A stretch of DNA of 64,000 bases from Bacteroidales bacterium (lineage in GTDB: Bacteria > Bacteroidota > Bacteroidia > Bacteroidales > Paludibacteraceae), in contig SUXE01000015.1 in NCBI GenBank assembly GCA_015061115.1, positions 62,001 through 126,000 on the forward strand. Reading direction: 5' to 3'. Positions 8,854-17,864 of this stretch are shown here, piece after piece (position 1 is the first letter of the stretch; every line of letters begins with the position of its first letter). The position numbers and the translations under genes are program-made. The notes under the pieces are model-generated. The model was not told the origin of the DNA and made no database searches. It saw nothing but the letters and a program-made list of their open reading frames with translations.

Positions 8854-10854
8854 ATGAACGTAGCTAAATACATTGCATCAGTTTGTGCTTTGACAAGCAT
8901 CAGTGCGTCAGCAGCAGACATCAATGTTGCAGACCTGATGAAAACACTTAACAAATCTGATGACCCAGTCCTTATGATCGTCGGTACAGAAGAATTCAGG
9001 TTTGACACAATCACAAGAGGTGAGTTTGAGTACATGTACAACAAGAACAACAATATTTCTCTTGATGGACCTATGAGCATGGACGACTACAAAGAGTTGT
9101 TCATCAACTATAAGCTGAAAGCGTTTGATGCGACAAAGAGATTTCCAGATTTGAAGCTCAACACTTATGTAAGCGAGCTTCAATCATACACTAAACATCT
9201 AGCATACCCATATTTGATAGACAAAGACCTAGAAAATCAGTTTATCAAAGAGGCTTACAAGCGTGAACAAGAATATATCACAGCAAGCCATATCCTTATA
9301 AAAGGAGTGAATGAGAAATCTAGAAAAAAGATAGAGGACATCTACTCACGCCTTAAAAAAGGAGAAAAATTCTTTGACCTAGCGAAAGCCAACTCTGACT
9401 GTGGAAGTGCAGCAAGAGGTGGATATCTAGGTGAATTCTCCGCTTTTGATATGGTTTACAATTTTGAGACAGCTGCATACAACACTCCTGTTGGAGAATT
9501 CAGCAAACCATTCACAACACAATTCGGATACCATATCGTTTACATCCACGACCGTCGTCCGAAAGCTATCAGTGTGAAAGCTCAGGAAATATTCTTTCCT
9601 TTGGAGATAAGAGAATCCTACGTAGACTCAATTTTTGCAATTGCTAAGAAGAGCAAGAAATTCGACAAAGTTGCAAAGAAATACTCTATGAAAGGCGACG
9701 CAAAAAAAGACAAAGGAGACATGGGTATAGTAAAAAACGATGGAAAATACCCACAGGAAGTTGTTGACAAATTATTCAAGATGCCAGTCGGAGACATCCA
9801 GAAATTCAAGAGCTCGTTCGGCCAACACATTTTCAAGGTTAACGAGATTGAGACAGCGGAACCTATGGACAGTGCCAAATATGAACTTTTGAAAAAGAAA
9901 GTGATGAATGGCGACCGTTATGAAGCGATCAAGAATAAAGTTGCTGTAACGCTTCGTGAAAAACATGGATTCATGCTTAACGACTCAATCATAGATCTTG
10001 CAATAAAATATCAAGACACAGATCCAAACGCCATAAGCGACTCATTGAAGAAAATTGACGGAGCTTGGTATTATGACAACGGAGATGCCATCACAACAAA
10101 TATGATCAAAGATGAGTTCACTAAATTCCACGCCTCATACTTCAAGAGAAAATTTGATAAATTCATCAGAACTGAGGTTCCTATTGACACAAATTTGTCG
10201 TACAAGCAAAACTTGATCAACTTCATTTACAACAAGGTTGACATAGTCGCTTTGAATCAAGAGTTGAAAAACATAGCAAAAAACAATAAAGAATTCGTTT
10301 ACGCTCTAAGAGAATATAGTGACGGATTATTGGTATATGCGGCAAGCGAATACAATATTTGGGGACCAAAATCAACAAAAACAGATAGCTTGTCAAAATT
10401 CTTCCGTGAAAGGAAGGAGAACTATCAGTTTGAAGAGTCCAAATGGGTCGGAGTCATCTTTTCGGTAGCGAGCAAAGACACATTAAAAAAGATAAAAACT
10501 CTTGCCACAAAGAATCCGAATTTGGATGCTTTCGACTTCAGCAATCTCGTCAAAGAAAAAATACGTAAAGGCTATACGGCAAAGAAAGGAGCATGGTTGA
10601 AAGGAGAAAACGCCATCCTGGATAAATATTATTTCAAAACAATTCCAGCGGATTCAACAGTAGAAGCTGAAAAAAATCCTCTTGTCTTCTTATACGGAAA
10701 CGAGTCTAAAATTCCACAATGGCACACTTCCGTAAAAGGCAAGGTGATCGCAGACTACCAAAAAGAACTGGAAAAAAATTGGATTGAAAGGAATCGTCGA
10801 ATCTATCCAGTTGTCATCAAAGAAGACGTATACAAAACAGTGAACAACCATTAA
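8854..10854 (+). CDS. Periplasmic parvulin-type peptidylprolyl isomerase (PpiD/SurA-like), two rotamase domains
   Basis: A 666-aa exported foldase. The signal peptide is MNVAKYIASVCALTSISASA. A parvulin domain spans about residues 145-240 (TASHILIKG, KGEKFFDLAKANSDCGSAARGGYLGEF cut as seen, FGYHIVYIHDRR). A second, more diverged one spans about 250-340 (AQEIFFPLEI, KGDMGIV, FGQHIFKVNEIE). The long C-terminal half has no motif I recognise. It is the first of three consecutive parvulin-like genes, spaced 1 base and then overlapping by 4, so they form an operon probably serving outer membrane protein folding. Confidence 0.9.
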   Translation: MNVAKYIASVCALTSISASAADINVADLMKTLNKSDDPVLMIVGTEEFRFDTITRGEFEYMYNKNNNISLDGPMSMDDYKELFINYKLKAFDATKRFPDLKLNTYVSELQSYTKHLAYPYLIDKDLENQFIKEAYKREQEYITASHILIKGVNEKSRKKIEDIYSRLKKGEKFFDLAKANSDCGSAARGGYLGEFSAFDMVYNFETAAYNTPVGEFSKPFTTQFGYHIVYIHDRRPKAISVKAQEIFFPLEIRESYVDSIFAIAKKSKKFDKVAKKYSMKGDAKKDKGDMGIVKNDGKYPQEVVDKLFKMPVGDIQKFKSSFGQHIFKVNEIETAEPMDSAKYELLKKKVMNGDRYEAIKNKVAVTLREKHGFMLNDSIIDLAIKYQDTDPNAISDSLKKIDGAWYYDNGDAITTNMIKDEFTKFHASYFKRKFDKFIRTEVPIDTNLSYKQNLINFIYNKVDIVALNQELKNIAKNNKEFVYALREYSDGLLVYAASEYNIWGPKSTKTDSLSKFFRERKENYQFEESKWVGVIFSVASKDTLKKIKTLATKNPNLDAFDFSNLVKEKIRKGYTAKKGAWLKGENAILDKYYFKTIPADSTVEAEKNPLVFLYGNESKIPQWHTSVKGKVIADYQKELEKNWIERNRRIYPVVIKEDVYKTVNNH

Positions 10855-10855
10855 A

Positions 10856-11734
10856 ATGGCACACACTAAAAAAACATTTGTCAAAAAGGCAATAAAACTG
10901 ACCGGAATAGCAGCACTATTTTCTATGTGCTGCTTTTCGTCATGTAAATACTTCGGGAAAGGAGTCGACCCAATCGCAGAATTGAACGGCAAACCTTTAT
11001 ACGAAGACGAAGTAAAGAGCGTTCTTCATCCGGACATGTCGTATGAAGATAGTGTCAAAAGCATAGAGAACTACATCCGAAACTGGGCGGTAGAAGAGCT
11101 TCTATATTTAAAGGCTGAGGAAAACATCACTGAAACAGAAGAGGTGGATTTGCTTGTTGAGAAATATCGTAAATCTTTAATGATATACGAGTACCAGCAA
11201 CACTTGATTCATGACAAACTCAGCAATCCCATCAAAGAATCTGAACTCCAGGATTTCTACAACAACAATCCTGAACTTTACACAGCTCATGAAACCTTGT
11301 TCAATGGTATTTTCATCACTATGCCTATGAAATCTCAGGCAAAGAATGAAATAAACAGTCTGCTCAAATATGCAGACATCAGCATCAGTGCCATTGAACC
11401 GATAGCCACAAAATATGGTTTGAAAATCAAATACTTCGACAACGAATGGACTCCTATTGCAGCTGTCCAACGTCTTGGAATGTACGACATTTCACGTACT
11501 CACTCATTTGAGCATAAAAACCATTTCGAAAGCACAGACGAAGAAAATGTTTACATTCTTATCGTCCAAGACCACATCAAAGTGGGAGACAGACAGCCTT
11601 TCGTCTACGTAAAGGAGAGAATCGAAAACATGATGATAGAACAGAAAAAGGCTAATTTCCTACGCAAGCTGGCAGACGATGTTTACAACGAAGCTATCAG
11701 GTCAGGTGCTTTGATCAGAAACGAGAAAAAATGA
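10856..11734 (+). CDS. Lipoprotein, parvulin-associated (SurA/PrsA-like N-terminal fold)
   Basis: A 292-aa lipoprotein. An N-terminal basic stretch and hydrophobic helix end in a lipobox (MCCFSSCKYFG; lipidated Cys near residue 25). Helical segments after it resemble the SurA/PrsA N domain (LNGKPLYEDEVKSVL, IENYIRNWAVEELL). No complete parvulin active site is visible, so it may be a non-catalytic chaperone. The ATG is 1 base after the stop of the previous gene and the stop overlaps the next ATG (ATGA), so translation is probably coupled across all three. Confidence 0.8.
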   Translation: MAHTKKTFVKKAIKLTGIAALFSMCCFSSCKYFGKGVDPIAELNGKPLYEDEVKSVLHPDMSYEDSVKSIENYIRNWAVEELLYLKAEENITETEEVDLLVEKYRKSLMIYEYQQHLIHDKLSNPIKESELQDFYNNNPELYTAHETLFNGIFITMPMKSQAKNEINSLLKYADISISAIEPIATKYGLKIKYFDNEWTPIAAVQRLGMYDISRTHSFEHKNHFESTDEENVYILIVQDHIKVGDRQPFVYVKERIENMMIEQKKANFLRKLADDVYNEAIRSGALIRNEKK

Positions 11735-13080
11735 GAAAAATAAAGTTTATTTCAATATTGGCTTTGCTGAACATAGCTTTTTCAGCATTTTCACAAAACA
11801 ACATAGTAGACGAAATCGCTTGGATTGTCGGCGACGAAATCATCCTGAAGTCTGACGTGGAAGAGCAAAAAATCCGTATGCAGATGGAAGGTGAGAAAAT
11901 CAAAGGAGACCCGTACTGCTATATTCCAGAACAGATGGCCCTTACCAAGTTGTTCCTCGACCAAGCAAAAATCGATAGTATTGAGGCTGACGAGAAAAAC
12001 GTTGACCAACAGGTCGAGATGCGTCTCAACTATATGGTGGGACAAATCGGATCTAAAGAAAAACTTGCGGAATACTTCATGAAAGACTATGAGGATATCC
12101 GAACAGAGTTGAAAGATATGGTCCGCACACAACAATTGGTGCAGCAGGTACAAAACAAAGTTGTCGGAACAATCCAGTCTACTCCAGCAGAAATACGTAA
12201 ATTCGCCAACAGTCTGCCAGAAGACAGTCTGCCAAGTATTCCTAGCCAGGTAGAGGTGCAGATTCTGACAGTTGAGCCTTTCATCACAAAAGAAGAGATT
12301 GAAGAGGTAAAAGACAAGCTTCGTGATTTCCAGAAACGTTGCGACGACGGAAGTACATCATTCTCTACTTTAGCGATCTTCTATTCTGAAGACGCGGAAA
12401 GTGCGAAAAGAGGCGGTGAACTTGGATTCATGGGAAGAGGTCAGTTGGTAAAGGAATATGCCGACGTCGCATTTGCCATGTATGAACCTGGTAAAATCTC
12501 AAAGATTGTGGAGAGTGAGTTCGGATTCCACTTGATCCAACTTATCGAAAGAAAGGATGAGAAAGTGAATACTCGCCATATCCTGCTTAAGCCAAAAGCT
12601 TCATTGGAGAATATGAACAAGGCAAAAGCCCGCATCGACAGTATCGCTCAGATCATTAACGACAAGAAGTTCACATTCGAGCAATGTGTGTCTCTCTACT
12701 CTACAGACAAAAACACTCGCAACTGTTCCGGCATCCTCACTAACATGCAGACAGGAACGACAAAGCATGAGATGCAGGAACTCCCTCAGGAAGTTGGTAG
12801 AGCAGTCTACTCTTTGGAAGAAGGACAAATCTCAAACCCATTCCTTATGGTTGACCGCTCAGGAAAAACCGTTTACTGCATCGCCAAACTGAAGAGCAAG
12901 ACAAAAGCACACAAAGCAAACATGAGCCACGACTTCGCTCTACTCAAGCAGATGTATGAGGCTCACAAGAAACAGGAAAAATTAAACAGCTGGATTGCAA
13001 AGAAGCAGAAAGAGACATACGTCCGCATTGATGAGAATTGGAAGAAATGCGACTTCGAGCATGAAGGTTGGATAAAATAA
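11731..13080 (+). CDS. SurA-like periplasmic peptidylprolyl isomerase
   Basis: A 449-aa exported chaperone. Signal peptide MRKIKFISILALLNIAFSAFS, then a SurA-type N domain (VDEIAWIVGDEIILKSDVEEQ). Two rotamase domains follow: about 170-270 (FYSEDAESAKRGGELGFMGRG, FGFHLIQLIERKD) and about 275-380 (NTRHILLKPKA, LYSTDKNTRNCSGILTN). In SurA-type proteins these bind unfolded outer membrane proteins. The gene overlaps the previous one by 4 bases. An OstA-like gene follows 21 bases later, which fits an envelope-assembly operon. Confidence 0.92.
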   Translation: MRKIKFISILALLNIAFSAFSQNNIVDEIAWIVGDEIILKSDVEEQKIRMQMEGEKIKGDPYCYIPEQMALTKLFLDQAKIDSIEADEKNVDQQVEMRLNYMVGQIGSKEKLAEYFMKDYEDIRTELKDMVRTQQLVQQVQNKVVGTIQSTPAEIRKFANSLPEDSLPSIPSQVEVQILTVEPFITKEEIEEVKDKLRDFQKRCDDGSTSFSTLAIFYSEDAESAKRGGELGFMGRGQLVKEYADVAFAMYEPGKISKIVESEFGFHLIQLIERKDEKVNTRHILLKPKASLENMNKAKARIDSIAQIINDKKFTFEQCVSLYSTDKNTRNCSGILTNMQTGTTKHEMQELPQEVGRAVYSLEEGQISNPFLMVDRSGKTVYCIAKLKSKTKAHKANMSHDFALLKQMYEAHKKQEKLNSWIAKKQKETYVRIDENWKKCDFEHEGWIK

Positions 13081-13101
13081 AAGTCACGATACAAAGCGAC
13101 A

Positions 13102-14607
13102 ATGAGTCTACTAAAAAAGACATATATATTTTTATTGTGCATTTTTGCAGTGTCTGCCCATGCAGCGACCAACGTGATCTTGGAGAACAGCGAGGAGCTG
13201 TCGTTCGACAAGGAGCATGGCCGTGACTATCAGATTCTTCGTGGCAATGTAAGATTCCGTCACGAGAACGCTGTGATGTACTGCGACAGTGCATACTTCT
13301 ACGATACAAACAATTCGTTTGACGCATTCGGCAATTGTCGTGTGGTGCAGGACACGATGACAATGGTGTCTAACACGATGTATTACGATGGCAACACACG
13401 AATAATAAAAGTGCGTGGAGGAGCAGTGCTTCACAACGGAGGAATGACACTGACAACAGACTGGCTTGATTTCTACAGAGATGCCAACTACGGCTATTAC
13501 GCTGACGGAGGCCACCTCGTCGACCCTCAATTTGATATTGTCTCAAAGAAAGGCTACTACTATCCGAATACAAAAGTCTCGTTCTTCAAGGGCGACGTGA
13601 CTATGCTGAGCGGAGAGACAAAAATTCTCACAGACTCTCTGAAGTTCGACCAGAAACAGAACATTTCATCTGTGTTCGGCCCGTCGACAATCTACCACAC
13701 AGACTACACGATAGAGACAACTCACGCATGGACCAACACAGTGGACCGATATGGCCGTCTTTACAACCATTCCGTCCTGACTAACAAAAACGGAGGCAAA
13801 ATGACAGCCGACTCCATCTATTTCTCTAGTCTGACAAATACTGTTGAGATGTGGGGCGACGCATTGGCTCTCGACGACTCCACTCATACTGGTTTTTCCG
13901 GCGATTACGCTTGGATGCAAAACAATCCCGGCAAAGGCATCGTTGTAGGCAGAGCCTGCATGATGGACTTCACAAACCCGGATGACACCATGTTTGTGCA
14001 TGGCGACACAATCAAGTATCGTCAGTCTACCGTCGACACAACTAAAAGAGAGCTTTACGCTTTCCATCACGTGAAACTTTTCAGCAACGACATGCAGGCA
14101 AAAGGAGACTCCATGACCTATATAGAATTGGATTCTTTGATCCGTCTCGATGGAAATCCCGTCTTATGGTCGGACGAAAGTCAGATAACAGGTGACACAA
14201 TCAAGATTTTCACTAAAGACAACAAGCCGAACTGGATGCACATCCGTGGCAACGCATTCGTGATTCAACAGCAAGCTGTGGACTGCTACGACCAGCTAAA
14301 CGGCCGTGAAGCAAAAGGCTACTTCAAGAACAGTTATCTCGACAAACTTGACATGATCGGCAACGCCATGTCACTATATTACGCACAAGACGACTACAAC
14401 AAGCTGATCGGAATAAATAAGTGTGAAGGTCAGATGCTCACCATCTTCCTGGTCAACAGAAAAATGGACAGGATAAAAATGACTCCGGAATCGAAAGGCA
14501 AAATGTATCCGCCGGGCAGAATGTCGGAGAAAGAGCAAAAATTGAGAGGATTCAATTGGAGAGAAGAAGAAAGACCTTTATGCAAAGAGGATATTTTCAA
14601 ATGGTAA
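13102..14607 (+). CDS. OstA/LptA-like protein (LPS transport domain)
   Basis: A 501-aa exported protein. Signal peptide MSLLKKTYIFLLCIFAVSAHA, then OstA/LptA-type beta-jellyroll repeats beginning DYQILRGNVRFRHENAVMYCD and continuing through VRGGAVLHNGGMTLTTDWLDFYRD cut as short strands. Such domains carry LPS across the periplasm. The protein is longer than E. coli LptA and lacks an obvious LptD barrel, matching the Bacteroidota OstA-like family. It lies 21 bases after the SurA-like gene and 10 bases before proA. Confidence 0.85.
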   Translation: MSLLKKTYIFLLCIFAVSAHAATNVILENSEELSFDKEHGRDYQILRGNVRFRHENAVMYCDSAYFYDTNNSFDAFGNCRVVQDTMTMVSNTMYYDGNTRIIKVRGGAVLHNGGMTLTTDWLDFYRDANYGYYADGGHLVDPQFDIVSKKGYYYPNTKVSFFKGDVTMLSGETKILTDSLKFDQKQNISSVFGPSTIYHTDYTIETTHAWTNTVDRYGRLYNHSVLTNKNGGKMTADSIYFSSLTNTVEMWGDALALDDSTHTGFSGDYAWMQNNPGKGIVVGRACMMDFTNPDDTMFVHGDTIKYRQSTVDTTKRELYAFHHVKLFSNDMQAKGDSMTYIELDSLIRLDGNPVLWSDESQITGDTIKIFTKDNKPNWMHIRGNAFVIQQQAVDCYDQLNGREAKGYFKNSYLDKLDMIGNAMSLYYAQDDYNKLIGINKCEGQMLTIFLVNRKMDRIKMTPESKGKMYPPGRMSEKEQKLRGFNWREEERPLCKEDIFKW

Positions 14608-14617
14608 ATAAAAGAAT

Positions 14618-15862
14618 ATGAGCAATATAGATATTTTCAAAAAGGTGCAGAAGGCATCAGCGGAACTGAACCTTCTGACTGAAAACAAGATCAACGATAT
14701 TCTTCGTGATTTGGCAGACGCTGCAGAAAGCAACTGCGCAGAGATCCTGGCAGCCAACGAAAAAGATTTGGCAAAGATGGATCCTGCCAATCCAATGTAC
14801 GACAGATTGAAACTGACAAAAGATCGTATAGACGGAATTGCATCCGACATCCGCAACGTCGCTACCCTACCTTCGCCACTTGGCAAAACATCTAAAGAGA
14901 ACACTCTTCCAAACGGTTTGAAGATCAAACGTGTGAGTGTGCCATTCGGTGTGATCGGAATCATCTATGAGGCTCGTCCAAACGTGACATTCGATGTGTT
15001 CAGCCTATGTTTGAAATCAGGCAACGCATGTGTACTAAAAGGAGGAACAGACGCATTCGACAGCAACACTGCGATTGTCAATGTCATCCACAACGTATTG
15101 AAGAAGAACAATGTCAACCCAGATATCGTAGCTCTTATGCCAGCAGGTCGTGAGGCGACAGCTGATTTGCTTGCTGCTCGTGATTACGTCGACCTTCTTA
15201 TTCCTCGAGGAAGCGCAGGTCTGATCAAATTTGTACGAGAGAACGCGAAAGTGAATGTCATTGAGACAGGAGCAGGAGTTGTCCACACATATTTCGACAA
15301 AGCTGGAGATTTGGAGAAAGGAAAAGCAATCGTCAACAACGGAAAGACTCGTCGTGTGAGTGTCTGCAACGCTCTCGACTGTCTGATCATCCACAAAGAC
15401 CGTCTTTGCGACATCGATGCTCTATGCGCTCCTCTTGCCGCAAGCAATGTAAAGCTTTATTGTGACGATGCGTCGTTTGCCGCGCTTAAACAGTATCCTG
15501 CAGAATTGAAGAACCATGCTACTGCGGACGATTTCGGTTGTGAGTTCCAAGACTACAAGATGGCAATCAAGACTGTCGATGATATAGACGGTGCAATTGA
15601 GCATGTGAGCACTTATTCATCCAAACACTCAGAAGCCATCATCAGCGAGGATCCAGCAGCGTTGGCTAAATACGTCCAGTTGGTGGATGCCGCATGCGTC
15701 TACCAGAACGCACCAACAAGTTTCACCGACGGAGCCCAGTTCGGACTTGGAGCAGAGATCGGAATCTCTACACAGAAGCTTCATGCCCGTGGTCCGATGG
15801 CACTTGAGGAGATCACCACATACAAATGGGTGATTGAAGGAAACGGACAAGTGAGGAAATAA
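14618..15862 (+). CDS. proA: Glutamate-5-semialdehyde dehydrogenase (gamma-glutamyl phosphate reductase)
   Basis: A 414-aa full-length enzyme of proline synthesis that reduces gamma-glutamyl phosphate with NADPH to glutamate semialdehyde. Aldehyde-dehydrogenase-fold motifs include [29 protein letters not shown], the catalytic-Cys region [15 protein letters not shown], and [20 protein letters not shown] near the C-terminus. The start follows the OstA-like stop by 10 bases. No proB is seen nearby. The next gene, for arginine synthesis, is separated by 178 bases that include repeats. Confidence 0.96.
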   Translation: MSNIDIFKKVQKASAELNLLTENKINDILRDLADAAESNCAEILAANEKDLAKMDPANPMYDRLKLTKDRIDGIASDIRNVATLPSPLGKTSKENTLPNGLKIKRVSVPFGVIGIIYEARPNVTFDVFSLCLKSGNACVLKGGTDAFDSNTAIVNVIHNVLKKNNVNPDIVALMPAGREATADLLAARDYVDLLIPRGSAGLIKFVRENAKVNVIETGAGVVHTYFDKAGDLEKGKAIVNNGKTRRVSVCNALDCLIIHKDRLCDIDALCAPLAASNVKLYCDDASFAALKQYPAELKNHATADDFGCEFQDYKMAIKTVDDIDGAIEHVSTYSSKHSEAIISEDPAALAKYVQLVDAACVYQNAPTSFTDGAQFGLGAEIGISTQKLHARGPMALEEITTYKWVIEGNGQVRK

Positions 15863-16025
15863 TGCTAAATGCGAACATCACTCCTTTTCAGTTTCAATCT
15901 ATTATCACTGATTGTAAGGAGTTGATGCGATTCCAACTAGTATAACAAAAACTGCCAAACAAAATTTAGAGAAACAAAAGATGCAAACTGCGATCCATTA
16001 ATTTCGCATTTCGCATTTATAACTT
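15861..16025. repeat. MITE-like gap bounded by inverted AT-rich microrepeats
   Basis: Just after the proA stop lies TAATGCTAAATGCGAA. Near the other end lies TTCGCATTTCGCATTTATAA, roughly its reverse complement. The roughly 130 bases between them hold no gene. Confidence 0.5.
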
Positions 16026-16040
16026 ATAATTTAAAATAAA

Positions 16041-16997
16041 ATGAGATATTATACAGGCGTCAAAGATCTTGGCGATTTGAACGCAGCCGTTAAGGAAGCG
16101 TTGGAAGTGAAGAAAAACAGATTCGGATACAAGCATCTTGGTGAGAACAAGACATTGCTTATGGTATTCTTCAACAACAGTCTACGTACTCGTTTGTCGA
16201 CACAAAAGGCAGGAATGAACCTAGGAATGAACACTATGGTGCTAGACGTGAACCAGGGAGCATGGAAGCTTGAGACAGAGCGTGGTGTGATCATGGATGG
16301 AGACAAGAGCGAGCACTTGCTTGAGGCAATCCCAGTGATGGCATCATTCTGCGACATTATTGGAGTAAGAAGTTTCGCACGTTTTGAGAGCAAGAAATTC
16401 GACTACGAAGAGACTATCATCAACCAGTTTATCAAATACTCTGGCAAACCTGTTTTCTCTATGGAGTCGGCAACATGCCACCCGCTACAGGCATTCGCAG
16501 ACCTTATCACAATTGAGGAGTTCAAGGAGGTAAAGCGACCAAAAGTTGTTTTGTCGTGGGCTCCACATCCAAAAGCACTTCCACAGGCAGTGCCAAACTC
16601 GTTCGCTGATTTCATGAACGAGGCAGACGTTGATTTCGTGATCACACATCCAAAGGGATACGAATTGGCAGAGCAGTTTGTAAGAGGTGCTAAAGTAGAG
16701 TACGATCAGGACAAAGCACTTGCTGGAGCTGATTTCGTATATGCTAAAAACTGGAGTGCATACCAGGATCCTAACTACGGACAGATCTTGAGCAAAGACA
16801 TGTCGTGGACAATCACAACAGAGAAGATGGCATTGACAAACAACGGACATTTCATGCACTGTTTGCCAGTTCGCCGCAACATGATCGTTTCAGACGACGT
16901 GATCGAAAGCCCACGTTCACTAGTTATTCCAGAGGCTGCCAACAGAGAGATCTCTGCACAGGTAGTATTGAAGAGAATATTAGAGACTGAATTTTAA
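16041..16997 (+). CDS. argF': N-acylornithine carbamoyltransferase (Bacteroides argF' type, N-succinylornithine-like)
   Basis: A 318-aa transcarbamylase for the arginine pathway that acts on acylated ornithine. The carbamoyl-phosphate loop is SLRTR (about residues 47-51, in FFNNSLRTRLSTQ), with HPLQAFADL and HCLPVRRN further on. Overall it strongly resembles the Bacteroides fragilis N-succinylornithine enzyme (LETERGVIMDGDK, CDIIGVRSFARFE, WAPHPKALPQAVPNSFADF). From memory, the succinyl/acetyl specificity position is Pro in B. fragilis and Glu in Xanthomonas. Here the aligned residue 90 (GDKSEH) is Ser, so the acyl preference is open. Confidence 0.93.
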   Translation: MRYYTGVKDLGDLNAAVKEALEVKKNRFGYKHLGENKTLLMVFFNNSLRTRLSTQKAGMNLGMNTMVLDVNQGAWKLETERGVIMDGDKSEHLLEAIPVMASFCDIIGVRSFARFESKKFDYEETIINQFIKYSGKPVFSMESATCHPLQAFADLITIEEFKEVKRPKVVLSWAPHPKALPQAVPNSFADFMNEADVDFVITHPKGYELAEQFVRGAKVEYDQDKALAGADFVYAKNWSAYQDPNYGQILSKDMSWTITTEKMALTNNGHFMHCLPVRRNMIVSDDVIESPRSLVIPEAANREISAQVVLKRILETEF

Positions 16998-17018
16998 TAA
17001 TTTAAATTAACAAGAATT

Positions 17019-17693
17019 ATGAAAAAAGAGTATTTAGCAGAGATGATAGGAACAATGGTTCTTGTCCTCATGGGATGCGGTACAGCCGTAAGTTTGAATT
17101 GTGGTGTTGACACAGCGTCAGTTGTTGGCACAGCAGTAGCATTCGGTTTGGCAGTTGTAGCTATGGCCTACACAATCGGAGGAATCAGCGGATGCCACAT
17201 CAACCCAGCTATCACACTTGGCTGCCTGATTTCAAAGCGTATTTCTCCAAAAGATGCTGGTATGTACATGATATTCCAGGTGATTGGAGCATTCATCGGA
17301 AGCGGTTTATTGGCATTGTTGGTTAACCAGGTAGGTGCGGCAGGCACACAGACAGGAGCAAACGCATGTGCGAACGGACCTGTTGCAGCATGTATCGCAG
17401 AGGTCATCTTGACATTTGTATTCGTGCTTGTAGTGCTTGGCACAACAGATTCAAAGAAGGGTGCTGGCAATTTCGCAGGACTTGCTATCGGTTTGTCACT
17501 AATCCTAGTGCACTTGGTAGGAATCCACTACACAGGCACATCAGTGAACCCAGCACGTTCAATCGCTCCAGCTGTATTTGAGGGAGGCGACGCATTGTCT
17601 CAGCTATGGGCATTCATCGTAGGACCATTCGCTGGTGCTGCTCTTGCAGCAGTAGTTTGGAACTGCATTTCAGGATGCTGCGACAAAGACTAA
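17019..17693 (+). CDS. aqpZ: Aquaporin (MIP family)
   Basis: A 224-aa inner membrane channel with six membrane helices and two half-helix loops. Both asparagine-proline-alanine motifs are present: CHINPAITLG at about residue 63 and TSVNPARSIAPA at about residue 178. The Arg after the second NPA (the selectivity-filter Arg) is kept. Short loops and length fit a water channel of the AqpZ type better than a glycerol facilitator, but substrate choice is inference. The gene lies 21 bases after argF' and ends at a strong terminator. Confidence 0.92.
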   Translation: MKKEYLAEMIGTMVLVLMGCGTAVSLNCGVDTASVVGTAVAFGLAVVAMAYTIGGISGCHINPAITLGCLISKRISPKDAGMYMIFQVIGAFIGSGLLALLVNQVGAAGTQTGANACANGPVAACIAEVILTFVFVLVVLGTTDSKKGAGNFAGLAIGLSLILVHLVGIHYTGTSVNPARSIAPAVFEGGDALSQLWAFIVGPFAGAALAAVVWNCISGCCDKD

Positions 17694-17714
17694 AAACTGA
17701 TTTCAGATAAACAG

Positions 17715-17750
17715 AATAGGCGGAAAGGAATCCTTTCCGCCTATTTTTAT
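17715..17750 (+). terminator. Rho-independent terminator of argF'-aqpZ
   Basis: Perfect arms ATAGGCGGAAAGGA and TCCTTTCCGCCTAT are followed by a T-rich run. Confidence 0.9.
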
Positions 17751-17754
17751 TTTA

Positions 17755-17864
17755 TCGCATAATGCATTACGAATTATCTGGCAACCACAAGGGATCGCAC
17801 CTACGGTCAAATCCAATTTCACGGATGGGGTTCCCCACAATTATGCATTATGAATTATAAATCA
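17755..17864 (-). repeat. Composite 3'-end repeat element after res (microrepeat array plus GTAG hairpin)
   Basis: Read on the res coding strand, the stop codon is followed by an AATTCATAATGC array. Then come TTGTGGGGAACCCC, a linker, the block TTTGACCGTAGGTGCGATCC, and a second short array. The block at 17780-17811 recurs at 23578-23609 with one mismatch (17799 versus 23597). Confidence 0.75.
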
